32,138 nucleotides of DNA from Nitrospirales bacterium (GTDB lineage Bacteria; Nitrospirota; Nitrospiria; Nitrospirales; UBA8639). Of this stretch, positions 26,007 to 32,138 are shown piece by piece. Positions within the stretch are counted from its first letter, which is position 1. Each line of letters begins with the position of its first letter. The stretch covers positions 1 to 32,138 of the forward strand of contig BQIU01000051.1 of NCBI GenBank assembly GCA_021603905.1. The letters run 5' to 3'. The position numbers and the translations under genes were made by a program. The notes under the pieces were generated by a model that was not told the origin of the DNA, did no database searches, and was given only the letters and a program-made list of their open reading frames with translations.

Positions 26007-26508
26007 TGGGGTTTCCCTCACATTATTTAGAACCCAATTGTCTGGCTAGCTCTCTCTCACTAGAAAATTGAAATCTCAGTTTCAAATATTTTGTCGTTCA
26101 TCAACCCGCAATTTCGTGTATCACAGCCCCCCATTTATATCTCATAAATCAACAAGAAAAGAACGAAAGAGACGTAAGCAGAAAAATTAAACTTTTAGAA
26201 GAGGATTTAACAGATATCAATTGAAGCAACACATAGACTTACACCACAATGGGTTCGAAATGTCGAATTTATTACGTCTTTTAGAATTACCCTTAAATGA
26301 TTGATTTTCAAGATTTTCATCTTTCGTTTCTGACAGATTCTGATAAAGCCGTCAAGTTTTCTTACTTTAGACTCAACTTCCAGTGTAACGTTCATATTTA
26401 TCATCTTTGAAAGCAACAGAACACAATTACTTATTACCGAACACAATCTACCTCCAAGTACTCTCAACCCTCTCAACTTTCGTCACGTCAAGGAAACCGC
26501 ATGAGAGT
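26007..26508. other. AT-rich intergenic stretch between recA and the PEP-CTERM gene
   Basis: No credible gene is seen; a minus-strand open frame (26207-26476) is low-complexity and has no family resemblance. It ends at the sigma-54-type element that begins at 26509. If that element is used, enhancer sites for a bacterial enhancer-binding protein should lie here; a dyad TTCG-N6-CGAA at 26254-26267 is one weak candidate. Confidence 0.5.
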
Positions 26509-26524
26509 CGGCACAGAAGTTGCG
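26509..26524 (+). promoter_or_regulatory. Sigma-54 (RpoN) type promoter of the PEP-CTERM gene
   Basis: The element reads CGGCACAGAAGTTGCG, matching the sigma-54 consensus TGGCAC-N5-TTGC(A/T) except at the outer positions. The key GG (26510-26511) and GC (26522-26523) are 10 bases apart, as required. Transcription would start near 26535, leaving an 84-base leader before the ATG at 26619. Dependence on an enhancer-binding protein follows from the promoter class; no such regulator gene is in the window. Confidence 0.65.
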
Positions 26525-26618
26525 GCATTCAGAATGAGTGAAGAGGACATGGAGAAAAATACTTCCTGCTTCTATTTCTTTTTTATTTAAATCTTCTATT
26601 ACGGAGGAAAAACAATTC

Positions 26619-27257
26619 ATGAAACGTTTCATAACACTATTTTTAACCATAGGGCTTCTAATTGGTACGATCAGTCAGGTTCAAGCTGCTTCAATCACAA
26701 CCACATTTACATCGAACAATGGACAGTCTGGCAACATGTTCAATATTACAACTTTTGGAAACACGTTAACGGTAAACTCTATGGAGCTTAATTTAGATTC
26801 CGAAACTACCAATTCCATAAGCGTGTACACAAGAAATGGAACATTTATGGGATTTGAAAACAATGCATCCGCTTGGACTCTCGTTTCCCACACCTCGGGT
26901 GTGACCTCTGCAGGTGTTAATATTCCGACTTTTATGGATGTAACCGATTTTAGCCTACTTGCAAACTCAGTAACCGGAATCTACGTGACAACGGGTGGGC
27001 CTACGAACATTAATTACACCAACGGGAACAATACATTTGCCAATGCAGACCTTCAACTAAACCTTGGTGTCGGAAACGCAGACTTATTTGGCACCGTATT
27101 TGATCCGCGAACCTGGAATGGCACAATTAATTATACTGTGCAGAATGGTAGTCCTGTAGGAGCCGTTCCCGAACCAGGCACAATTTCTTTGATGGGCAGC
27201 GGACTGGTAGGACTTGCCCTTTGGCGAACTCGCAAAAGAACGGAAATAAAGAAATAA
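26619..27257 (+). CDS. PEP-CTERM sorting-domain protein
   Basis: The 212-residue protein is an exported, surface-directed protein. It has a signal peptide (MKRFITLFLTIGLLIGTISQ, probable cleavage after A23), an Asn/Thr/Gly-rich beta-type body with no recognised domain and no cysteine, and a C-terminal sorting signal: VPEPG at 183-187, a hydrophobic stretch, and an Arg/Lys-rich end (WRTRKRTEIKK). PEP-CTERM proteins are processed by an exosortase (EpsH/Xrt) and usually accompany exopolysaccharide or biofilm production; no exosortase is in the window. ATG 26619 has GGAGG about 12 bases upstream; an in-frame ATG at 26538 would add 27 residues without a binding site. The gene has its own sigma-54-type promoter and a strong terminator, and runs against its minus-strand neighbours. 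Confidence 0.92.
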   Translation: MKRFITLFLTIGLLIGTISQVQAASITTTFTSNNGQSGNMFNITTFGNTLTVNSMELNLDSETTNSISVYTRNGTFMGFENNASAWTLVSHTSGVTSAGVNIPTFMDVTDFSLLANSVTGIYVTTGGPTNINYTNGNNTFANADLQLNLGVGNADLFGTVFDPRTWNGTINYTVQNGSPVGAVPEPGTISLMGSGLVGLALWRTRKRTEIKK

Positions 27258-27281
27258 CGAACGGCCAGCCATCCCACGTTT

Positions 27282-27323
27282 AAAAGAAAGCTTGATACCA
27301 AGAGGTACCAAGCTTTCTTTTTT
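27282..27323 (+). terminator. Strong intrinsic terminator after the PEP-CTERM gene
   Basis: AAAAGAAAGCTTG (27282-27294) pairs perfectly with CAAGCTTTCTTTT (27309-27321). One A/C mismatch follows, then TACC/GGTA closes on an AAGA tetraloop (27300-27303). The right arm runs into six T's (27318-27323). It is 25 bases past the stop codon. The A-run on the left arm could also let it act on minus-strand transcripts. Confidence 0.92.
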
Positions 27324-27749
27324 AAGGTAAGGCAGACACTGTACCTTGGCATCTCCAGAGGCAAATGACCACAAGAACTTTTGAGGTACGCTATACGTTG
27401 AGCCAAACAAAATCGATTGAGAGCCACATTGTCAAACACCATTTTTACACAAAACATGATATTTCAAAAAAAACATTCCACTTCCTCGAGTGTTTGATAA
27501 TAGGGAGGCTATAAGATGCATAATGGTGATAGGAGATGTATTTCGACGGACTTTTCTTCAATACAGTAGCCAGGATTTTGGGATAAAACCAAAGCAGTCA
27601 CCAATTTGTACATCAAGTTGATTCATATTATTTTAATGGCAAAAAGCCAACGTACACAGATCGCCTCTACAATACATGCAACACAGAATTTCTTTTAAAA
27701 AAATCCATCGAAGAGCCCCGTGGCCTTCTCACGATTATTGGGCGCAGGG
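27324..27749. other. Intergenic stretch between two convergent genes
   Basis: It separates the terminator of the PEP-CTERM gene from the end of the metallo-beta-lactamase-fold gene. No open frame has protein-like composition with a ribosome binding site; a plus-strand frame beginning at 27676 runs antisense into the next gene. I see no repeat or RNA gene. Confidence 0.5.
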
Positions 27750-28820
27750 TTACTTATTGCCCAACACTTCAAACGCATCGACCTTGAGTTTCGCTACACC
27801 GTCCTCCTGTAAAACCCAAAGCTCTTTTGTAATCACGCCGTGCGCTTTGTTCATTTCCCATTTCGATGTGATGACAGCGGCCTTCGCATTGATAACCTCG
27901 AGCGTCGGGTTATCGTAGCCCACCCCTGTATACCCCTGCGAAATCAACTTTCCCCAAAACGACTGAATATTTTTACGCCCGGTAAAGGTTCCAAAAGGTT
28001 CCACGATCATGATGGCATTTTCTTCATAGGCGCTCGCACATCCTACGGCATCACCACTATTAAACGCCTTACCCCACGCCGCACTGGCATTCTGCACGGC
28101 GTTGACTAACGTATCCCGTTGTTTCTTCGTCACATTTACCGCGTTGTGCTGCGGGTTCTTGAACATCTCTCCATGTCCTGGAACAATCCAGTCTGCCTGC
28201 TGCAACACCATTTGACGAGATTTTTTGAGGCCATCGGGATCTTCTGCTAATGGATCCTCCTGAGGTTCCAGATCAGGCCCCCACCACAAATGCGTGAAGG
28301 CATACGTACCTTCCGTCGTTTCCACCAGCAAACTTGCGTCCTCATCTGTGTGGCCAGGGGTGCGAACGACCTTGATTCCAGGAGCCAATTCATAGTTGTC
28401 GGGATGATCTTCCCAAAGGTCATCCTTATATGATGCCCAAAAGTCAACAATCACGGCCTCAGGGAATAGCCCCAAGTGTGTTGTGTGGTCTGGATGGTGG
28501 TGACTGATAAACACATGCGTCACATCTTTCGGGACAATGTTTAATGAATGAAGGGTGACGAGTACTTCGCCCCAAACCTTGGGCGCCGCCATTCCTGGGT
28601 CGACGATGAGCACAATATCTTCCCCTTGCACAACCGAGATCGTACTTGCCACTTTACGCGCACCATCTGTTTGGGCACCAGGGAGAAATCCACGACCGTC
28701 AATTGGCTGTACATAGCCGGAAGTCAACACAGTCACACGATTATCAATACTTTCGGCATAGGCCGAAACACCACTCACCGTCCATAAGCCAGCAAACACT
28801 ATCGCACTAATCATTTTCAT
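27750..28820 (-). CDS. Secreted metallo-beta-lactamase-fold protein with C-terminal NTF2-like domain
   Basis: The 356-residue protein starts with a signal peptide (MKMISAIVFAGLWTVSGVSA, cleavage near residue 22), so it acts outside the cytoplasm. Residues about 25-225 are a metallo-beta-lactamase fold with ISHHHPDHT (H107, H109, D111, H112), TPGHTDEDAS (H157) and VPGHG (H215). The bridging Asp usual in the AGD motif is not clear; the segment reads FTHLWWGPD. Closest in feel to MBLAC1-like hydrolases. Residues about 235-355 resemble a SnoaL/DUF4440 NTF2-like domain (AAWGKAFNSGDAVGCASAYEENAIM, FGTFTGRKNIQSFW), which often binds small ligands. ATG 28820 has AAGGAG 9 bases upstream, which rules out a longer frame reaching 28892. 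The substrate is unknown. Confidence 0.85.
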   Translation of the reverse strand: MKMISAIVFAGLWTVSGVSAYAESIDNRVTVLTSGYVQPIDGRGFLPGAQTDGARKVASTISVVQGEDIVLIVDPGMAAPKVWGEVLVTLHSLNIVPKDVTHVFISHHHPDHTTHLGLFPEAVIVDFWASYKDDLWEDHPDNYELAPGIKVVRTPGHTDEDASLLVETTEGTYAFTHLWWGPDLEPQEDPLAEDPDGLKKSRQMVLQQADWIVPGHGEMFKNPQHNAVNVTKKQRDTLVNAVQNASAAWGKAFNSGDAVGCASAYEENAIMIVEPFGTFTGRKNIQSFWGKLISQGYTGVGYDNPTLEVINAKAAVITSKWEMNKAHGVITKELWVLQEDGVAKLKVDAFEVLGNK

Positions 28821-28992
28821 AAGGCCCATCTCCTTGGATATTGAGAACACTTGAACGAATACCAGGTAAAATGCCTTAGCCGTTTCAGTCATACCGAAAC
28901 AATAAAGCGCTCACTTGTACTAATGTTGCTATCCAATACGTGAGAGAAAACGTCAATCATTGTCAGTACAGTCAAGCGGGTATAATCTTCCC

Positions 28993-29156
28993 ATGTTTGA
29001 GGCGTAGTATTACGCTGCTAGGCGACCTGTAATAAACACTTCAGAGGCTAACAGATCTCACCAGTGGATACCCCATCAATCCTGTGAGAGGCATACAACA
29101 ATCGTCGCCGAGGCAACCTTTCCTCATAAACTGGAAATTAATTGGATTCGCTATAG
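28993..29156. repeat. Two-part intergenic repeat, copy B (long form)
   Basis: The left block at 28993-29014 matches 904-925 in 21 of 22 bases; similarity continues weakly to about 29035. The right block at 29129-29156 matches 946-973 in 27 of 28 bases. The 114 bases between them, against 20 in copy A, have no open frame and no counterpart in copy A. The element fills most of the gap between the metallo-beta-lactamase-fold gene and thpR, its right end 12 bases from the thpR stop codon. Confidence 0.75.
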
Positions 29157-29167
29157 ATCGCGAATGT

Positions 29168-29746
29168 TTAAACATTCTTCTTTCCGAATGGCAATTCACA
29201 CAAGAGCGAATAGATGGCTCCATGGGATGTGAGTCGACTTTGAAATAAACAGAGTCGATCGACGATGACATTGCCGAACACCCATTCTTGTTTAAGGAGA
29301 TCGGATGATTCGATGATCCGCCCAATTTCACGAGTGTTGGATTTGATCCGAGAAAGCGTCAGATGAGGATGATAAGGTCTGCTCTCCTGCGCATAGCCGA
29401 GAGGACTCAGCGCCGACTCGACACATGACACCAGGACTTCCAAATGATCAACTTCACCGAACACACCTGCCCACAGGACTCTCGGTCTTTGCAACGACGG
29501 AAACCCTCCAATACCTTTAATTCTCAGCGAAAATTGTGCTGTGTCCTCAACGACTTCCCGAAGAGCTTCTTGAAGAACCGCCACGTGCCCTGGTTCAATA
29601 TCACCAAGAAATTTGACTGTCAGATGCATAGAGTCGGGACGCACCCACTTGACGGTGAGAATCGAAGCAGCGTGATCTTGAAATTGATCAAGCGCTTCGC
29701 AAATCTCTGAATTTAGACTAATGGCAAGAAACACACGAATGGACAT
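29168..29746 (-). CDS. thpR: RNA 2',3'-cyclic phosphodiesterase
   Basis: A 2H-superfamily enzyme that opens 2',3'-cyclic phosphate ends on RNA; older annotations call it 2'-5' RNA ligase. The 192-residue protein has both catalytic HxTx motifs, HLTV at 41-44 (HLTVKFLG) and HLTL at 128-131 (YHPHLTLSR), at the usual spacing, and the N-terminal RVFLAISL strand. It begins 9 bases after the stop of cinA and is surely cotranscribed with it. cinA-thpR-recA is a common order in bacteria; here two unrelated genes and a repeat lie between thpR and recA. Confidence 0.95.
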   Translation of the reverse strand: MSIRVFLAISLNSEICEALDQFQDHAASILTVKWVRPDSMHLTVKFLGDIEPGHVAVLQEALREVVEDTAQFSLRIKGIGGFPSLQRPRVLWAGVFGEVDHLEVLVSCVESALSPLGYAQESRPYHPHLTLSRIKSNTREIGRIIESSDLLKQEWVFGNVIVDRLCLFQSRLTSHGAIYSLLCELPFGKKNV

Positions 29747-29755
29747 GGGAGAGAC

Positions 29756-31036
29756 CTATGACTTGAAAAAACGCAAAAGATACAAACGGAGGATATTTAG
29801 AGCAGCTTGAGACGCTCGCATTTTGACATCCTGTCGATCACCATAGAATTGAAAAGGCTTTACATGGGTCCCATAGGGTCCATCAATTCCAATAAAGACA
29901 AGTCCGACGGGTTTGCTCGCCGTCCCTCCACCTGGACCAGCAATCCCTGTGACACTTAACCCCACATCCGTTTGACTTTTCCTGCGTGCGCCAATCGCCA
30001 TAGCTTGAGCAACTGATGCACTCACGGCTCCATGACGATTCAGCAGTTTCCTAGGAACTTCCAAAAGATCTTGTTTGGCTTGGTTGCTATAACACACAAA
30101 CGATCGATCGAGATATGCGGAACTTCCTGCAATCTGGGTCAGACGGTGTCCAATGAGTCCGCCAGTACAAGATTCGGCTAACGCTAAGGATAGCGATGCA
30201 GATTTGAGTTGCTGTCCCACGACATCTTCCATTGTCTGTTCGTCTTCTCCATACATGCTGTCCCCAAGAGTTTGACGAATCAAGGAAACAAGTGATTCGA
30301 ATTCAGAAAATTTCTGATTTGTCGATCGACCCGATCCCTGAGGGATCCAAGCTCGGAGAACCACGGTAACACCCAAGACCGAGGCAAGTAGGCTCAGTTC
30401 GACTGACTGGGATTGCCGAATGATTGGGTGAAGCCGATCATCAACCTGCAACTCCGTGAGTCCAACGGTAAAGAACATCTTCTGCTGCAACCGGGTTGAT
30501 TGTGAAACACATGATGCTAAACGTGGAACCACTTGGGTTTCGAATATGGCTTGGGCCTCTTTTGAAACGCCTGGAAGTGCCATGATCACGGATCGCTTCC
30601 ATTCAAGAAGAAATCCTGGAGCAGAACCAACAGGGTTTTCAAGCATCTCCGCTCCGACGGGAAGAAACGCCTGACGAGAAACCACGTTGGTTAACGGTCG
30701 TCCATGCGCGGCATACCGTGTCTTTAATACCGTAAAGGCCTTTAGGCGCCGTCGCAACTTCCGACCTGTCACGGCGGCCACGGCTTCCCGTGTACAATCA
30801 TCGACCGTCGAACCAAGGCCTCCTGTAACGATCACCACATTGGCACGACGAACTGCAGTGGTGATGGCCAGCGCAATGTTCTTTTCACTATCACCGACAA
30901 GCGTCTTCCACTCTACTGCAATACCACATTTTGCCAGACCTTCAGCTAAAAAGATGGAGTTCGACTCGAGCCGACCGCCATGCAGGAATTCTGATCCAAT
31001 CGCGATGATTTCGGCCCTTGAGTTATTAAGAGACAC
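29756..31036 (-). CDS. cinA: CinA family protein (competence/damage-inducible, nicotinamide-nucleotide amidase domain)
   Basis: The 426-residue protein joins two domains: an N-terminal MoaB/MoeA-like (COG1058) domain with AIGSEFLHGG and VTGGLGSTVDD at 70-80, linked in characterised members to ADP-ribose pyrophosphatase activity, and a C-terminal PncC domain with LAESCTGG (286-293), SFVCYSNQAK and GIAGPGGG, which deamidates nicotinamide mononucleotide in pyridine-nucleotide salvage. TGGLGSTVDDCT differs slightly from the usual TGGLGPTxDDLT. The start is GTG at 31036, supported by GAGAAAGG ending 6 bases upstream. thpR follows after 9 bases. Confidence 0.95.
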   Translation of the reverse strand: MSLNNSRAEIIAIGSEFLHGGRLESNSIFLAEGLAKCGIAVEWKTLVGDSEKNIALAITTAVRRANVVIVTGGLGSTVDDCTREAVAAVTGRKLRRRLKAFTVLKTRYAAHGRPLTNVVSRQAFLPVGAEMLENPVGSAPGFLLEWKRSVIMALPGVSKEAQAIFETQVVPRLASCVSQSTRLQQKMFFTVGLTELQVDDRLHPIIRQSQSVELSLLASVLGVTVVLRAWIPQGSGRSTNQKFSEFESLVSLIRQTLGDSMYGEDEQTMEDVVGQQLKSASLSLALAESCTGGLIGHRLTQIAGSSAYLDRSFVCYSNQAKQDLLEVPRKLLNRHGAVSASVAQAMAIGARRKSQTDVGLSVTGIAGPGGGTASKPVGLVFIGIDGPYGTHVKPFQFYGDRQDVKMRASQAALNILRLYLLRFFKS

Positions 31037-31102
31037 GATATACCTTTCTCACAAAATCCTGTTAATTTTGTTAAACAAATTAAAGAGAACAACTTTGTTA
31101 GT

Positions 31103-31705
31103 TTATGGAATTTCAGAAAAATCCAAGTCAAAGCGAACTTCGCCGCCTTCTCCAGGAAAAACTGAAATCGTTGTCGGGAGCAAGGGATTGATGAGGTCAT
31201 AGGAAAAAGAGGCCACCACTTTCGCTCGATATGCCGGATCCTTGGGCCAAACGTCACTTCGATGAGCTTGCGCATCAAATCTAATCTTCGTTGGTTTAAT
31301 TAGACGTTCCCCCTGTTTAAGGACCATATAACTGTCCTTTCCAAACTCAGGAAATGATCCGAACACGGTCACACTCACTTGGAGTGCTGAATCTCTGCTG
31401 ACTCTAGCAATATCCTGTTCTGTCGGAGATGCTGATCGGAACGCATAGTGTGCAGAGAGAACCGCAAGTCCTCCAAGTTTTGTCATGATAAACCCATGCG
31501 GTTGCAAAGTCTCTGCTGAGCCAAACCGCCAGTAGAGTTGGGACGGAGGAGTTTTCGACCGTACCGCAGCCTTCCCCTTGAAGATCGCGCTTTGAATTTG
31601 CTCGTGCGTTGGGTTTACGACGATGCCATAAGAATCTTCATTGGCCGCGAGTATCGCCACAAGAAGTATCAAAAGCTGAAGGAGATTCCTTATAAGCATC
31701 AACAT
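31103..31705 (-). CDS. Exported protein of unknown function
   Basis: The 200-residue product begins with a hydrophobic leader (MLMLIRNLLQLLILLVAILA), likely a signal peptide or membrane anchor, and continues as a mostly beta-type domain with VNPTHEQIQSAIFKGKAA near the start of the mature part and FPGEGGEVRFDLDFSEIP at the end. I recognise no family and see no metal-binding, nucleotide-binding or cysteine motif. ATG 31705 is chosen because it starts directly at the leader; a TTG at 31741 is in frame, with AGGG only 2 bases upstream. It lies 66 bases upstream of cinA on the same strand and may be cotranscribed with it. On the other side it is divergent from the Cld-like gene. Confidence 0.7.
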   Translation of the reverse strand: MLMLIRNLLQLLILLVAILAANEDSYGIVVNPTHEQIQSAIFKGKAAVRSKTPPSQLYWRFGSAETLQPHGFIMTKLGGLAVLSAHYAFRSASPTEQDIARVSRDSALQVSVTVFGSFPEFGKDSYMVLKQGERLIKPTKIRFDAQAHRSDVWPKDPAYRAKVVASFSYDLINPLLPTTISVFPGEGGEVRFDLDFSEIP

Positions 31706-31892
31706 AAGAACAGTAAAACGACCATACGATGCGGATAACAAATCCCTAATAAACTGTCAATTGAAAACCTTTCAATCAATAGTAAAGAAAAACTTTAACT
31801 TCATAAGGTTTCACATAAATCAATTTTCGAGCATACCGGCTTGTTCTTGAATTCATATTTTCTATGAAAATCCCTCAAAACGTAGAGAAATA

Positions 31893-31922
31893 TTGACAAA
31901 TTTACAAGAGAGGTGCTAGATA
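31893..31922 (+). promoter_or_regulatory. Candidate promoter of the Cld/HemQ-like gene
   Basis: A perfect TTGACA (31893-31898), an 18-base spacer and TAGATA (31917-31922), preceded by TG at 31914-31915 as in extended -10 promoters. The start codon follows 64 bases downstream. Confidence 0.55.
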
Positions 31923-31986
31923 GGCTTTGTCTTTAGTAAAAATAGTTTTTCACACCAATCCTGACATCGGAGTCGGAGGAATTCTC

Positions 31987-32138
31987 ATGGCTAGTCCAGA
32001 ACCCGCCAAGCGTCAATATGTAAATTTTGCCTACTACAAAGTTGATCCACAGTGGCGTCGTCTTCCAAAAGATGAGCGAGATGCGGGTAAACAAGCATTC
32101 ATTCGAACAATCGAAGAGTATGCAGGAAAAGTTATCGT
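31987..32138 (+). CDS. Chlorite dismutase/HemQ-superfamily protein, N-terminal part
   Basis: The first 50 codons are in the window: MASPEPAKRQYVNFAYYKVD, PQWRRLPKDERDAGKQAFI, then EEYAGKVIV at the edge. The pattern of YVNFAYYKVDPxWRRLPxxER followed by a helix fits the Cld fold, which covers heme-dependent chlorite dismutase, coproheme decarboxylase (HemQ/ChdC) and DyP-related proteins. There is no signal peptide, so it should be cytoplasmic, unlike the exported chlorite dismutase of Nitrospira defluvii. The heme-ligand histidine and the distal arginine that separates chlorite dismutase lie beyond the window, so the activity cannot be decided. CGGAGG precedes ATG 31987 by 7 bases, and a good promoter lies upstream. 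It is divergent from the exported protein gene. Confidence 0.75.
   Translation, partial: MASPEPAKRQYVNFAYYKVDPQWRRLPKDERDAGKQAFIRTIEEYAGKVI

Noticed and set aside
26207..26476. 89-codon minus-strand open frame upstream of recA
   Set aside because: Low-complexity translation in AT-rich intergenic DNA and no supported start.
27676..27918. 80-codon plus-strand open frame
   Set aside because: Mostly antisense to the end of the well-supported metallo-beta-lactamase-fold gene.
1..32138. CRISPR array, tRNA or rRNA genes, prophage or defence island
   Set aside because: No regular direct repeats, no tRNA cloverleaf or rRNA sequence, and no phage or defence protein families were recognised on either strand.

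Overview
The window looks like a chromosomal stretch of a Nitrospirota bacterium, most likely Nitrospira-like. This is inferred, not proven. The clues are a Cld/HemQ-superfamily gene at the right edge, a PEP-CTERM protein, a YCF48-type propeller paired with an IPT/TIG-repeat protein, a standalone type III pantothenate kinase, and the gene order cinA-thpR...recA-alaS-mltG. The DNA is moderately AT-rich. Most genes are core housekeeping genes with clear family motifs.

Layout. Positions 1-1269: the 3' end of a probable transposase followed by about 1.1 kb without a convincing gene, holding one copy of a two-part repeat. 1270-5896 (minus): two sensor genes in tandem, a soluble PAS hybrid histidine kinase and a membrane sensor that looks like a pseudo-histidine-kinase (phospho-acceptor His replaced by Gln, degraded ATP-binding boxes). 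6148-7206 (minus): a HAD hydrolase and a 35-residue very basic protein with a strong ribosome binding site. 7356-17477 (plus): valS-nadC-birA-coaX, then grpE-dnaK-dnaJ-rsmE. The first group joins aminoacylation with NAD, biotin and CoA cofactor supply; the second is the Hsp70 machine plus a 16S rRNA methyltransferase. 17458-20114 (minus): a secreted pair, an IPT/TIG five-repeat protein followed by a YCF48-like beta-propeller.

20432-25921 (minus): recA, alaS, mltG and a RidA-family gene. 26509-27323 (plus): a short PEP-CTERM protein with its own apparent sigma-54 promoter and a strong intrinsic terminator, a self-contained transcription unit on the opposite strand to its neighbours. 27750-28820 (minus): a secreted metallo-beta-lactamase-fold protein fused to an NTF2-like domain. 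The second repeat copy follows at 28993-29156. 29168-31705 (minus): a secreted protein of unknown function, cinA and thpR. 31893-end (plus): a promoter and the first 50 codons of a Cld/HemQ-superfamily gene.

The points most worth a second look are the sigma-54 element in front of the PEP-CTERM gene, the pseudo-histidine-kinase next to an intact hybrid kinase, the two-part intergenic repeat found 28 kb apart, the di-cysteine loops in the IPT protein, and a terminator-like hairpin built from the first codons of rsmE. No CRISPR array, tRNA, rRNA, prophage or defence island was seen. I found no clear multi-gene novel system.
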